Positions 39,841 to 48,641 of a stretch of 64,000 bases of DNA are shown one piece after another (within the stretch, counting starts at the first letter, position 1; the number at the start of each line of letters is the position of its first letter). The notes below the pieces were generated by a model, which searched no databases, had not been told where the DNA came from, and worked only from the letters and a program-made list of their open reading frames with translations. The position numbers and the translations under genes were made by a program. This DNA comes from Bacteroidota bacterium (lineage in GTDB: Bacteria; Bacteroidota; Bacteroidia; Palsa-948): contig PLUL01000014.1 in assembly GCA_003164895.1 (NCBI GenBank), positions 32,812 through 96,811 of the forward strand, read 5' to 3'.

Positions 39841-40794
39841 TTGAACGAACTATTAATCCGCATTGAATCCGAAAATCCCATAGAGTTTTATGGGATAAAC
39901 GACCGCAACCTCTACCTCATCAAAAAAAACTTTCCTAAACTTAAAATTGTCGCACGCGGTGACACGTTGAAAGTTTTGGGAGAACAGGAAGAACTGGATG
40001 TCTTTGAAAAAAGAATTCTGGCGCTTCAAAATTATTTTTCATCCAATGGCAGATTATCCGAAGATGTAATCGAGCAGATATTAACGGGCAATGATTCTCA
40101 CCTGAATGCGTCATTCGATTCAAAAGATGTAATTGTTTTTGGCAACAACGGAATTATTGTCAAAGCAAGAACTGCTAATCAGAAAAAAATGGTGGAGAGC
40201 GCCAAACAGAATGACGTCATCTTTGCGATTGGTCCTGCCGGAACAGGAAAAACTTATACGGCTGTTGCGATGGCGGTTCGCGCTCTGAAAAATAAAGAAG
40301 TGCGAAGAATTATTTTGTGCCGCCCGGCTGTTGAAGCAGGAGAAAGTTTGGGATTTCTCCCCGGTGATATGAAAGAAAAATTAGACCCGTATCTTCAACC
40401 TTTGTACGATGCGCTTTACGATATGATTCCTGCGGAAAAAATGCAATATTATGTTGAGAACCGGGTTTTGGAAATTGCTCCGCTCGCTTTCATGCGCGGC
40501 AGGACGCTGGATCATGCGTATGTGATTCTTGACGAAGCGCAGAACGCAACGGCAGGACAACTAAAAATGTTTTTAACGAGAATGGGCACAACAGCAAAAT
40601 TCATTATCACAGGCGATCTCACTCAAATTGACCTTCCGAGAAATCATCCTTCCGGATTAAAAACTGCGGCACAAATTCTTGCAGGAATTCCGGGAATTGA
40701 TTTTATTTATCTGGATGGAAGCGATGTGGTTCGCCATAAAATTGTAAGAAGCGTCATCGATGCTTATGCTAAACTTACAGAAAACGAAAAATAA
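39841..40794 (+). CDS. PhoH-family P-loop ATPase
   Basis: Cytosolic ATPase, thought to act in RNA metabolism. A TTG start is used because the family N-terminus (here [18 protein letters not shown]) begins exactly there and no ATG is available. The 317 residues hold an N-terminal KH-like/PhoH-N region (1-110), Walker A GPAGTGKT (131-138), Walker [11 protein letters not shown] near 235, and GDLTQIDLP near 260, all standard. It overlaps no neighbour; purC starts 13 bases after its stop and is probably co-transcribed. Confidence 0.92.
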   Translation: MNELLIRIESENPIEFYGINDRNLYLIKKNFPKLKIVARGDTLKVLGEQEELDVFEKRILALQNYFSSNGRLSEDVIEQILTGNDSHLNASFDSKDVIVFGNNGIIVKARTANQKKMVESAKQNDVIFAIGPAGTGKTYTAVAMAVRALKNKEVRRIILCRPAVEAGESLGFLPGDMKEKLDPYLQPLYDALYDMIPAEKMQYYVENRVLEIAPLAFMRGRTLDHAYVILDEAQNATAGQLKMFLTRMGTTAKFIITGDLTQIDLPRNHPSGLKTAAQILAGIPGIDFIYLDGSDVVRHKIVRSVIDAYAKLTENEK

Positions 40795-40807
40795 TTTTTT
40801 ATTTATT

Positions 40808-41752
40808 ATGCAAGCAATTACTTCAACCAATTTTAAATTTCCAAAACAAAAAAGTTTTTACAAAGGAAAAGTCCGCGATGTGTACAACATCAACGATGAA
40901 CTTTTAGTTATGGTGGTATCGGATAGAATTTCCGCATTTGATGTTGTTCTGCCGAAAGGAATTCCATACAAAGGTCAAGTGCTGAATCAAATTGCATCCA
41001 GTTTTTTAAAAGCAACTTCTGATATTGTTCCAAACTGGGTGATAGATTCTCCCGATCCGATGGTTACGGTGGGAAGAATGTGCGAGCCGTTCAAAGTGGA
41101 AATGGTGATTCGTGGTTACCTGAGCGGACACGCATGGAGAACTTATAAATCCGGAAAACGTGAATTGTGCGGAGTGAAATTATCGGAAGGAATGAAAGAG
41201 AACGATAAATTTCCTACACCAATCATCACGCCTACCACCAAAGCCAGTGTTGGTCACGATGAAGATATTTCCCGCGAAGATATTCTGAAACAGGGAATTA
41301 TTTCCAAGCAAGATTACGAGCAACTGGAAAAATATACCCGCGCAATTTTTAAACGCGGAACCGAACTTGCTGATAAAATGGGTTTGATTTTGGTGGACAC
41401 AAAATATGAATTCGGAAAACACGATGGAAAAATTTATCTCATAGATGAAATTCACACTCCCGATTCTTCCAGATATTTTTATAAAGAAGGATATATTGAG
41501 CGTCAGAAAAAAGGTGAACCGCAAAAACAGCTCTCAAAAGAATTTGTTCGCGAGTGGCTGATGGCAAATGGTTTTCAGGGAAAAGACGGACAAAAAATTC
41601 CTGAAATGACGGATGAAGTGGTGAAACAGATTTCCGACCGCTATATTGAACTCTACGAAAATATATTAGGAGAAAAATTTAAGCGTGCGGATGCTACTAA
41701 TGTTTTGACAAGAGTGGAAGCGAATATTAATTCTTTTCTAAAAAAGAATTGA
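40808..41752 (+). CDS. purC: SAICAR synthetase
   Basis: Joins Asp to CAIR with ATP in purine synthesis, giving the substrate for PurB. The ATG at 40808 gives 314 residues starting [20 protein letters not shown]; upstream in-frame codons would overlap phoH. The ATP-binding start [20 protein letters not shown] (about 42-52), RGYLSGHAW, and DTKYEFG with [10 protein letters not shown] are family landmarks. Length is of the longer type found in Bacteroidota and yeast, rather than the 240-residue type. Ends 9 bases from the convergent recN stop. Confidence 0.95.
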   Translation: MQAITSTNFKFPKQKSFYKGKVRDVYNINDELLVMVVSDRISAFDVVLPKGIPYKGQVLNQIASSFLKATSDIVPNWVIDSPDPMVTVGRMCEPFKVEMVIRGYLSGHAWRTYKSGKRELCGVKLSEGMKENDKFPTPIITPTTKASVGHDEDISREDILKQGIISKQDYEQLEKYTRAIFKRGTELADKMGLILVDTKYEFGKHDGKIYLIDEIHTPDSSRYFYKEGYIERQKKGEPQKQLSKEFVREWLMANGFQGKDGQKIPEMTDEVVKQISDRYIELYENILGEKFKRADATNVLTRVEANINSFLKKN

Positions 41753-41761
41753 ATTTGAAAA

Positions 41762-43417
41762 TTACAATTTCAACAACTCCTTAGCATTCTTCATAGAAGC
41801 ATCGGTTGGTTTGCCTGCGCTTAGCATAGTGGCAATTTCTTTCACGCGTTCATCTTTGCTTAGCAATTTAATATGTGTAACCGTTTTGCTTTTGCTTTCT
41901 TCTTTGTAAACCGTGAAATGAGAATTTCCTTTGCTTGCAATTTGCGGAAGATGCGTGATCGCCACCACCTGTATCGAGCCAGCCATTTCGCTTATCATTC
42001 TTCCCACTTGCTCCGCCACTCCACCGCTCACTCCTGTATCAATCTCGTCAAAAATAATTGTTGGCAGCGCGGTGTTCTTCGCAATGAGTGATTTGATGCT
42101 GAGCATCAGCCGCGAAAGTTCTCCGCCCGATGCCACTTTACTTATCTCTTTCAGGTCGCTGCCTTTATTTGCCGAGAACAGGAATTTAAGTTTGTCTATT
42201 CCCTGCTCTGTGAGCATTTCCAAAAGAATATGTTCCACTCTGAATTGCGCATTCGGCATGGCAAGCGATGTCAACAGCGCGCTTATTTCTTTTTCAAGTT
42301 TCGGTAAACATTTTTTTCTATCGGCAGATATTTTTTTTGCCAAAAGAAAAAGTTTTTGTCGTTGCATTTCGGCTCCCTGCTGAAGCGCGTTAATTTCCTT
42401 TTCAAGAGAAGAAATATCGTTCAGTCGCGCATCTACTTTTAATTTCACTTCCAGCAATGCTTCCACCGAATTCACCTGATGTTTTTTTTGAAGACGATAT
42501 ATCAGATCAATTCGTTCGGAAAGTTTTTCAGCACGTTTAGGATCATAATTTGTTTTCTCTCCTGCCGATTCAATCTCATCCGTTATATCTTTCAGCTCGA
42601 TGAAGGAACTATTTATCCTGCTGAGCAACTCAGCATATACCGGATTAAACGAGGCAATGCCTGAAAGAAGAGCTTTTATTTCTGCAAGCGATGAAAGTAA
42701 ATTCACTTCTCCTCCATTCAGCGAATCCGCACATTTTGAAAGCACAGATTTTATTTCTTCCGAATTATTCAGCACTTTTAATTCATTTTCAATTTCTTCC
42801 TGCTCGCCCTCAACCAGATTTGCTTCTTCAAACTCATTGAACTGAAACTGCCAGTAATCCGCATCCAGCTTTGATTGTTTTTCTTTTTCAATCAGTTCAT
42901 TCAAAGTCCGTTCAAGTTCTTTGTATTTTTTAAAATCGGTTTTATATTTCACAACATGCTCTGTTGTCTTTGCAAATGCATCTACCACCGACAATTGATA
43001 TCCAGCTTCGTTCAGCGTTAAGGTTTCGTGCTGAGAATGAATATCTATCAGTTCAAGAGATAATTCTCTTAGCTGCGAAAGAGTAACCGGTGTATCGTTG
43101 ATAAATGCGCGCGATTTTCCTTCGGGAGAAACTTCCCTGCGAATAACAGTTTGGTCAGAATAATCGAGTTCATTCACAGAAAAAAAATCTTTAAGCGAAT
43201 AATTCTTTATATCAAAAGTTCCTTCTACTATACATTTCTTTTCCTTATCCTGAAGAACCGCACTATCGGCTCGGTTACCGGCAATCAATGACAAAGCCCC
43301 AAGAAGAATTGATTTTCCCGCACCGGTTTCTCCCGTGATAATTGAAAGTCCTTTCGGGAAATCAATTTCTATCTTTTCAATCAGCGCATAATTTTGTATG
43401 GAAAGGTGACGAAGCAT
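41762..43417 (-). CDS. recN: DNA repair protein RecN
   Basis: SMC-like ATPase that gathers and holds DNA ends during double-strand break repair. The 551 residues have Walker A GETGAGKS (29-36), two coiled-coil arms (about 150-370, rich in Glu, Lys and Leu) and, in the C-terminal half, the ABC signature SGGELSRLML and Walker B IIFDEIDTGVSGG. Length is normal. It usually follows porD in this phylum but stands here beside purC, so the cluster has been rearranged. Confidence 0.95.
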   Translation of the reverse strand: MLRHLSIQNYALIEKIEIDFPKGLSIITGETGAGKSILLGALSLIAGNRADSAVLQDKEKKCIVEGTFDIKNYSLKDFFSVNELDYSDQTVIRREVSPEGKSRAFINDTPVTLSQLRELSLELIDIHSQHETLTLNEAGYQLSVVDAFAKTTEHVVKYKTDFKKYKELERTLNELIEKEKQSKLDADYWQFQFNEFEEANLVEGEQEEIENELKVLNNSEEIKSVLSKCADSLNGGEVNLLSSLAEIKALLSGIASFNPVYAELLSRINSSFIELKDITDEIESAGEKTNYDPKRAEKLSERIDLIYRLQKKHQVNSVEALLEVKLKVDARLNDISSLEKEINALQQGAEMQRQKLFLLAKKISADRKKCLPKLEKEISALLTSLAMPNAQFRVEHILLEMLTEQGIDKLKFLFSANKGSDLKEISKVASGGELSRLMLSIKSLIAKNTALPTIIFDEIDTGVSGGVAEQVGRMISEMAGSIQVVAITHLPQIASKGNSHFTVYKEESKSKTVTHIKLLSKDERVKEIATMLSAGKPTDASMKNAKELLKL

Positions 43418-43434
43418 GAATGAAGTTTATTCCT

Positions 43435-43442
43435 CAAATTTA
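43435..43442 (-). promoter_or_regulatory. Candidate -7 box of recN
   Basis: The minus strand reads TAAATTTG, matching TAnnTTTG, and its near end is 18 bases from the recN start codon. Confidence 0.35.
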
Positions 43443-43589
43443 TAAATATTAATTCGATTCGTCTTTTGAATACAAGATAAGTTTTGTTGATAATCGTTTC
43501 TCTGAAATTCAGCATGGAGGTAATTTTAATCCTTATTATTGTCACAGATTAAACCTAATCTGATTTAACTCGTCCAAGATTCAAATTTC

Positions 43590-44141
43590 GTGTCAGAAGA
43601 ATTAAGTGATAAAGAACTGCTGGAGCGTTTCCGCAATCCGGATACGAAAAATTATTCTTTTAATTTGCTCATCCGGAAATATCAGAAAAAAGTTTACTGG
43701 CATGTAAGAAGGATGGTGATCAGCCATGATGATGCCAATGATGTTACGCAGGAAACATTTGTTAAAGTGTGGAAGCATCTGGATCGTTTTAAAGAAGAAG
43801 CTCAATTATACACATGGATCTACCGCATAGCCACAAACGAATCAATTTCTTTTCTCAGAAAAAAAAGAACCAAGTTTTTTCTTCCATTGATTGATGTAGA
43901 AAATAGCTTGTCAAATTCATTGAAAGACGATCGTTTTTTCAGTTCAGATGAAATTGAACTAAAACTTCAACAAGCAATACTTAAATTACCTGAAAAACAA
44001 CGAATTGTATTCAATTTAAGATACTACGATGAAATGAAGTATGAAGATATGTCAGAAATGCTTGGAACTTCTGAAGGCGCATTGAAAGCTTCTTATCATC
44101 ATGCCGCAAAAAAGGTGGAAGAATATTTAAAGAACAATTAA
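43590..44141 (+). CDS. ECF-type RNA polymerase sigma factor
   Basis: Alternative sigma factor that directs RNA polymerase to a stress- or envelope-linked gene set. A GTG start gives 183 residues beginning MSEELSDKELLERF. Region 2 lies at about 22-90 (RKYQKKVYWHVRRM; DDANDVTQETFVKVWKHL; YTWIYRIATNESI) and region 4 at about 125-180 (LPEKQRIVFNLRYYDEMKYEDMSEML in part; the helix-turn-helix ends EGALKASYHHAAKKV). No large C-terminal extension is present. The next gene starts 33 bases on and looks like its membrane partner. Confidence 0.93.
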   Translation: MSEELSDKELLERFRNPDTKNYSFNLLIRKYQKKVYWHVRRMVISHDDANDVTQETFVKVWKHLDRFKEEAQLYTWIYRIATNESISFLRKKRTKFFLPLIDVENSLSNSLKDDRFFSSDEIELKLQQAILKLPEKQRIVFNLRYYDEMKYEDMSEMLGTSEGALKASYHHAAKKVEEYLKNN

Positions 44142-44174
44142 ACTTTTTAATTCACTTTGCATCAAACATTCAGT

Positions 44175-44648
44175 ATGGAAACAAAAAATAACATAGAGCA
44201 ATTTGATGAAGATAAGTTCCTCTCGTCAATTCCAAAGAAAAATAATTTTTCTGTTCCTGCGGATTATTTTGATTTCCTGCCAGAACAAATAATGAATAAG
44301 GTTCAGAAGAAGAAGAAGAAGAAGAAGGAAATATATTTTTTATTTCGACCTGTCATTGCAATTCCCTCGCTTGCAGTTCTATCGGGAATAATCGTTCTGT
44401 TATTTTTCTTTTATAATAAGGAAACAAATTCCGCTAACAATATTCTTCTTTCGGAAAATGAAGTGCAAAATGTAATTAACAATCCTGAATTATATAATAT
44501 AGACGAAGCATCCATTACTGAAGAATATCTCGCTGCAAACATTTCCAATGAATCTGTGAATGAAGAATCTACTACTTCTGAGGAAGAAATTAAATCCTAT
44601 TTAGAAGAAAACAGCGATGTTGCAACCATGACGAAAGAAAACGAATAA
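44175..44648 (+). CDS. Single-pass membrane protein, putative anti-sigma factor
   Basis: Likely holds the upstream sigma factor at the membrane. The ATG at 44175 gives 157 residues; an upstream TTG would add only 6. The N-terminal 55 residues are cytosolic and end in seven consecutive Lys encoded by AAG. One membrane helix follows (PVIAIPSLAVLSGIIVLLFF, about 66-85), with an acidic C-terminal tail outside. No zinc-binding HxxxCxxC motif is seen, so it is not of the zinc anti-sigma type; assignment rests on position and topology. The next gene encodes a Spy-like exported protein. Confidence 0.65.
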   Translation: METKNNIEQFDEDKFLSSIPKKNNFSVPADYFDFLPEQIMNKVQKKKKKKKEIYFLFRPVIAIPSLAVLSGIIVLLFFFYNKETNSANNILLSENEVQNVINNPELYNIDEASITEEYLAANISNESVNEESTTSEEEIKSYLEENSDVATMTKENE

Positions 44649-44689
44649 ACTATTCACAATAAAAAATATAAACATTAAACTTAAATAAA

Positions 44690-45202
44690 ATGAAAAAAAT
44701 CCTCCTCATTTTTTCGGTCGCGATGTATTCAATTGGATTTGCACAGCAAAATCCTCCATCACCACCCGATCATCCAAGAAAAGAAAAAGTGGAAGCAATG
44801 AAAATTGCTTTCATCACACAAAAGCTGGACATCACTCCTTCCGAAGCTGAAAAATTTTGGCCTGTGTATAATGAATATCAGAAAAAAAAAGACGAACTTC
44901 GAAAAAACAGGCATGAAGAAATAAAAAGTTCTAAAGGGAATTTAGATTCGCTGTCCGATAAACAGATTGAAACTTTTGTAGATGGAGAAATGGCATTCAG
45001 ACAAAAAAATCTGGATTTGGATAAAGAATATCACAGCAAATTCAAATCCGTTCTTCCGATAAGAAAAGTAGCAAAGTTATATCGTGCTGAAGATATGTTT
45101 GCACGTCATTTACTCGAACAGATCTCTGAAAGAAAAAAGGAAGGTCATGGCGACCATAAAAAAGGAATGCCTCCTCCACCCGATTCGCCGGATAATCACT
45201 AA
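44690..45202 (+). CDS. Exported Spy/CpxP-like helical protein
   Basis: Possible periplasmic sensor or chaperone. The 170 residues start with signal peptide MKKILLIFSVAMYSIGFAQ. The mature protein has two helical blocks with LTxxQ-like pattern: KIAFITQKLDITPSEAEKFW and LDSLSDKQIETFVDGE, followed by YHSKFKSVLPIRKVAKLYRAE, an arrangement seen in Spy, CpxP and the periplasmic partners of ECF systems. The end is rich in His, Asp and Pro (GDHKKGMPPPPDSPDNH), which may bind metals. It follows the putative anti-sigma gene by 41 bases. Confidence 0.65.
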   Translation: MKKILLIFSVAMYSIGFAQQNPPSPPDHPRKEKVEAMKIAFITQKLDITPSEAEKFWPVYNEYQKKKDELRKNRHEEIKSSKGNLDSLSDKQIETFVDGEMAFRQKNLDLDKEYHSKFKSVLPIRKVAKLYRAEDMFARHLLEQISERKKEGHGDHKKGMPPPPDSPDNH

Positions 45203-45244
45203 TGGTTTTGGCAAGATTATTCACATAAACGTGATAAAAAAACT

Positions 45245-45568
45245 ATGAAAAAAATAATTTTCACTTTCACCCTGTTATTTATTGCCACTGCTGCGTTCTG
45301 CCAGAAAAATGACAGTACATATTGTGACATAACTTGCAATGACAACGTTTTTAAAAAACAGTCCTTCGATATCGCCATTGATTATGGTTCAGGTTATCAA
45401 GCCTTACCCAATTTACCTTTCATAAAAGATCATACGCAATTACTTAATTTTATGGCAAAAAATGGTTGGCGTTTGGTAAGCGCATATGCAGAAACAGTGG
45501 GCGGAACAATGAATGGAGATGGTCATGTTCAGACAAGTTTAACACACTTTATAATGGAAAAAAAATGA
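45245..45568 (+). CDS. Hypothetical exported protein, 107 aa
   Basis: Not recognised. Signal peptide MKKIIFTFTLLFIATAAFCQ, then a short mature protein with two cysteines near the start (STYCDITCNDN) and an alpha/beta end (LLNFMAKNGWRLVSAYAET; VQTSLTHFIMEKK). The block 'MAKNGW.L' followed by 'TH.I..K' recalls the DUF4177-type fold in which a small domain binds its ligand at a Trp. It follows the Spy-like gene by 42 bases and may belong to the same unit. Confidence 0.5.
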   Translation: MKKIIFTFTLLFIATAAFCQKNDSTYCDITCNDNVFKKQSFDIAIDYGSGYQALPNLPFIKDHTQLLNFMAKNGWRLVSAYAETVGGTMNGDGHVQTSLTHFIMEKK

Positions 45569-45602
45569 ATACAAAGTAACTATACCGATAGAATAAAATT
45601 TC

Positions 45603-45610
45603 TACATTTG
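45603..45610 (+). promoter_or_regulatory. Candidate -7 box of the 60-aa membrane protein
   Basis: TACATTTG matches TAnnTTTG and ends 26 bases before the ATG at 45636. No -33 TTG at the usual distance. Confidence 0.35.
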
Positions 45611-45635
45611 CTTATCAAACAATAAAACTCAGATT

Positions 45636-45818
45636 ATGGAAATTGTAACATCAGCACAGACACTTGGATTTTTCATCTGGTTATTTTTTATTACTGCCGG
45701 AACTTTCACTCTGATGTTCATCATTTCCATGATTCCATTCTGGATCACCATGGCAACCATCAAAAGAATTAATCCAAGATGGGCTGATAAGATCTCTGAA
45801 TTTATTCTTGAGTTCTGA
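45636..45818 (+). CDS. Small membrane protein, 60 aa
   Basis: Not recognised. Residues about 8-48 are hydrophobic and can form one long or two short membrane helices (LGFFIWLFFITAGTFTLMF; ISMIPFWITMATI), then a short basic-acidic end (KRINPRWADKISEF). It has its own promoter-like box and ATG; an opposite-strand frame over the same bases has no such features. Its stop is one base from the convergent lpxB stop. Confidence 0.5.
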   Translation: MEIVTSAQTLGFFIWLFFITAGTFTLMFIISMIPFWITMATIKRINPRWADKISEFILEF

Positions 45819-45819
45819 T

Positions 45820-46938
45820 TCAACGCAGATACTTCATCATCAGTTCTGCAGTCTTTTTTGAAGCGCCAAATCCTCCGAGTTTCTTTTTCAATTCTTCCAG
45901 TTCACCGATCATTTTATCTCGGTAAATTTTATCTTTCAGAAGTTTGTTTAATTCAACTTTGAGATTCTTTTTGTTGAATTCATTCTGAATTAACTCCTTC
46001 ACCACTTCTTTTTTCATAATGAGATTCACAAGAGAAATATATTCCACATTCACAATGCGTTTGGCAATCTGAAATGAGATAGCTCCACCTTTGTAACAAA
46101 CCACTTCAGGGATTTCAAATAAAGCTGTTTCAAGTGTTGCAGTTCCTGAAGTAACAAGCGCAGCCGTTGATTGTTCCAATAAATCATACGTTTTACCAAA
46201 TAATATCTTAACGTCATTCTTGCCCATCAATTCCGAATAAAAATTTTTATCGTGCATAGAAATTCCTGCGCAAACAAATTGATAATCCGGAAAATCAGAA
46301 CTTATCTCCGCCATCACAGGAAGCATCTTTTCTATTTCCTGCTTTCTGCTTCCGGGTAAAATGGCAAGGATTGGTTTTTCATTCAGATTATTCTTTCTTA
46401 TAAACTCCTGAAATGAATCTTTTGTCTTTTGCCGCTGCTCCAGCGCATCGAGCAAAGGGTGCCCGACAAAATCAATTTCATAATCGAACTTTTTGTAAAA
46501 ATCTTTTTCAAAAGGGAGAATGGCGAACATGCGGTCAACATATTTTTTAATGTGATGCACACGCGATTGTTTCCACGCCCATATCTGCGGAGAAATGTAA
46601 TAGAAAACCTTCAGTCCATTTTTTTTTGCAAACTCAGCGATGCGAAGATTGAATCCCGGATAATCAACAAGGATAAGCACATCGGGTTTGAAATTCAAAA
46701 TATCTTTTTTGCAGAACTCAATGTTTTTAAGAATGGTGCGCAGGTTCATCACCACTTCGGTAAATCCCATGAAGGCAAGTTCTTTGTAATGCTTCACCAA
46801 CTCCGCTCCCTGCTCTTTCATCATATCTCCGCCCCAGCAGCGAAACTGAGCAGAAGAATCCAATAGCTTTAACTCACGCATTAAATTGGATGCATGTAAA
46901 TCACCGGATGCTTCGCCTGCTATTATGTAGAATTTCAT
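45820..46938 (-). CDS. lpxB: Lipid-A-disaccharide synthase
   Basis: Joins UDP-diacyl-GlcN and lipid X to make the lipid A disaccharide, at the inner membrane. The 372 residues show GEASGDLHASNL (about 6-17), GFTEVV near 57, IDYPGFN-type text as LVDYPGFNLRIA near 90, ISPQIWAWK near 115, LPGSRKQEIE near 195 and ALVTSGTATLETAL near 255. Length is normal. Surrounding minus-strand genes (46947, 47537, surE) are closely spaced and probably one unit; surE-lpxB proximity is common in this phylum. Confidence 0.95.
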   Translation of the reverse strand: MKFYIIAGEASGDLHASNLMRELKLLDSSAQFRCWGGDMMKEQGAELVKHYKELAFMGFTEVVMNLRTILKNIEFCKKDILNFKPDVLILVDYPGFNLRIAEFAKKNGLKVFYYISPQIWAWKQSRVHHIKKYVDRMFAILPFEKDFYKKFDYEIDFVGHPLLDALEQRQKTKDSFQEFIRKNNLNEKPILAILPGSRKQEIEKMLPVMAEISSDFPDYQFVCAGISMHDKNFYSELMGKNDVKILFGKTYDLLEQSTAALVTSGTATLETALFEIPEVVCYKGGAISFQIAKRIVNVEYISLVNLIMKKEVVKELIQNEFNKKNLKVELNKLLKDKIYRDKMIGELEELKKKLGGFGASKKTAELMMKYLR

Positions 46939-46946
46939 TTACTATT

Positions 46947-47540
46947 TTAAAAACTAAATTTTAATCCCAGTTTAATTACTTTGCATTGCTGGTCATAATC
47001 CATAGTTAATCCATTAAAGTGTATTTTATTTTTTACACTTCCTGTTTCAGGATAACCAGCATCACGGTTATAGATTTTGATAGCTTTAATAAAATGTTTT
47101 TTGGCGATACGACCAGTTAACCAAACTAATCCTAACGAACCAAATCCAGCAATACCTGTTATCCCAAGTAAGTTGTTCTGTTGAGTTGTAAGTTTGAAGC
47201 TCCCTCCATACACACCAAGCGCATCGCATATGCCAATATTAACTATAGCAGAAACAATCATCAAACCTTTAACATCATAAATTAGAAAACTATTCATGAG
47301 TTTTCTATATGCTTTTTTATTTCCTTTTAAGAATGGTTTTATTTGAAAATCAATATAATCATCATTAAAAACATAAGGACATATAGCTGAATCTATCCTA
47401 TGCGTATTAAACATATTAACACTCTTGCAGTAAGGCAAAATAATTTTATGATTCTTACTTTTTAAAGAATCATTCTGAGATTTCACAACAGAAGATAAAC
47501 CGAATAAAAGGAAAAATAATATTATAGAATAAAACTTCAT
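46947..47540 (-). CDS. Hypothetical exported membrane-associated protein, 197 aa
   Basis: Not recognised. Signal peptide MKFYSIILFFLLFGLSSVVKSQ, a polar stretch with two cysteines (LPYCKSVNMF; SAICPYVFNDD), then two hydrophobic segments (GLMIVSAIVNIGICDALGVYG, about 100-120; LLGITGIAGFGSLGLVWLTG, about 130-150). The end returns to polar sequence and a last strand CKVIKLGLKFSF. Its start overlaps the upstream gene stop by 4 bases, so the two are coupled. Confidence 0.5.
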   Translation of the reverse strand: MKFYSIILFFLLFGLSSVVKSQNDSLKSKNHKIILPYCKSVNMFNTHRIDSAICPYVFNDDYIDFQIKPFLKGNKKAYRKLMNSFLIYDVKGLMIVSAIVNIGICDALGVYGGSFKLTTQQNNLLGITGIAGFGSLGLVWLTGRIAKKHFIKAIKIYNRDAGYPETGSVKNKIHFNGLTMDYDQQCKVIKLGLKFSF

Positions 47541-47845
47541 CTCATATATTTTTGATACATCATATAACCTCCATAAACAAACGTTGCAAGCAACACTCCT
47601 CGTGCGCTGTGATTACGGTTTGTCCAGATGAAAATAAAGAACACAAGCAAATTTGTAATAACACACAAACTAATTACAGGAAGTAAAATGCCATAGCCAA
47701 GAAGAATGTCGTTAAAGAATTTGCTAAACGTGAGGTGAGAATATTTCACCAGATAAAAACCAAAAAGAGAAATCATCGGAGCAATCAATCCTATAATTGC
47801 ACCAAGCGTCATTGAGTCGAATCTTTTTTTGAAAGTGTAATTCAT
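47537..47845 (-). CDS. Hypothetical membrane protein, 102 aa
   Basis: Not recognised. Three hydrophobic segments are seen: LGAIIGLIAPMISLFGFYLV (about 14-33), ILLGYGILLPVISLCVITNLLVFFIFI in part (about 48-74) and LLATFVYGGYMMY near the end. The short loop WTNRNHSARG is on the polar side. No signal peptide is needed. It begins 4 bases after surE and its stop overlaps the next gene, so it belongs to the surE-lpxB unit; a role in lipid or envelope traffic is only a guess. Confidence 0.5.
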   Translation of the reverse strand: MNYTFKKRFDSMTLGAIIGLIAPMISLFGFYLVKYSHLTFSKFFNDILLGYGILLPVISLCVITNLLVFFIFIWTNRNHSARGVLLATFVYGGYMMYQKYMR

Positions 47846-47849
47846 AGTA

Positions 47850-48629
47850 TTATTTCATTTTCCATTTCCACTTTTCCAAAGCAGGCAAAGCAGAATATCC
47901 GGTCATATCGAATTGCACAGGCACCACAGAAACAAAATTATTCTTCACCGCCCAAACATCCGTTTCTTTTTTTCCTTCGTCGTAGTTCACAAATTTTCCT
48001 GTGAGCCAGTAATACGGATTTCCACCGGGATCTTTTCTTTCGTCAAACTTCTCTATCCATGTTGCACGCGCCTGTCGGCAAACTCTTATTCCTTTTATTT
48101 CCGAAAGATGTAAGCGCGGAATATTTACATTCAGGCAAATATCCTTCGGCAATCCGTGGTCTAAAACTTGTCTGGCAATTGTTTTAGCAAAATGTTTTGA
48201 AGCGGTGAAATCCGCATCAATGGAATCATTCAGCAGAGAAAAACCAACGGAAGGAATTCCTTCTATCGCTCCTTCCACTGCGGCAGACATCGTACCCGAA
48301 TAAATCACATTGATGGAAATATTGGAACCGTGATTAATTCCCGAAACAATCAGGTCAGGTTTCTTCTTCAGGATTTTATTCACAGCCATCTTCACGCAAT
48401 CCACCGGAGTTCCGGTAATGCTGTACTCCTGCACATCATGAAATTTAGTTTTATGAATTCTCAGGGTAGAATTTATCGTAATGGCATGCCCAACACCCGA
48501 TTGCGGTTTATCAGGTGCAACCACGATCACTTCGCCGATTTCTTTCATCGCGTCAACAAGAGATGCAATTCCTGGAGAGGAAATACCGTCATCGTTGGTT
48601 ACAAGTATCAATGGCTTTTTTGAAGACAT
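47850..48629 (-). CDS. surE: 5'/3'-nucleotidase SurE
   Basis: Metal-dependent phosphatase that removes phosphate from nucleoside monophosphates and related substrates. The 259 residues start with the metal site LVTNDDGISSPGI (Asp13, Asp14). QSGVGHAITI (about 43-52), GTPVDCV near 75, and SGINHGSNISINVIYSGTV-like text, seen here as SGINHGSNISINVIYSGTM, complete the active site (Asn about 96). Length and motifs are standard. The next genes, two membrane proteins and lpxB, follow on the same strand. Confidence 0.95.
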   Translation of the reverse strand: MSSKKPLILVTNDDGISSPGIASLVDAMKEIGEVIVVAPDKPQSGVGHAITINSTLRIHKTKFHDVQEYSITGTPVDCVKMAVNKILKKKPDLIVSGINHGSNISINVIYSGTMSAAVEGAIEGIPSVGFSLLNDSIDADFTASKHFAKTIARQVLDHGLPKDICLNVNIPRLHLSEIKGIRVCRQARATWIEKFDERKDPGGNPYYWLTGKFVNYDEGKKETDVWAVKNNFVSVVPVQFDMTGYSALPALEKWKWKMK

Positions 48630-48641
48630 AAAGTAGTACGA

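Noticed and set aside
45629-45823. Minus-strand open frame opposite the 60-aa membrane protein
   Set aside because: The plus-strand frame has a promoter-like box, an ATG and membrane helices; the opposite frame has none of these.
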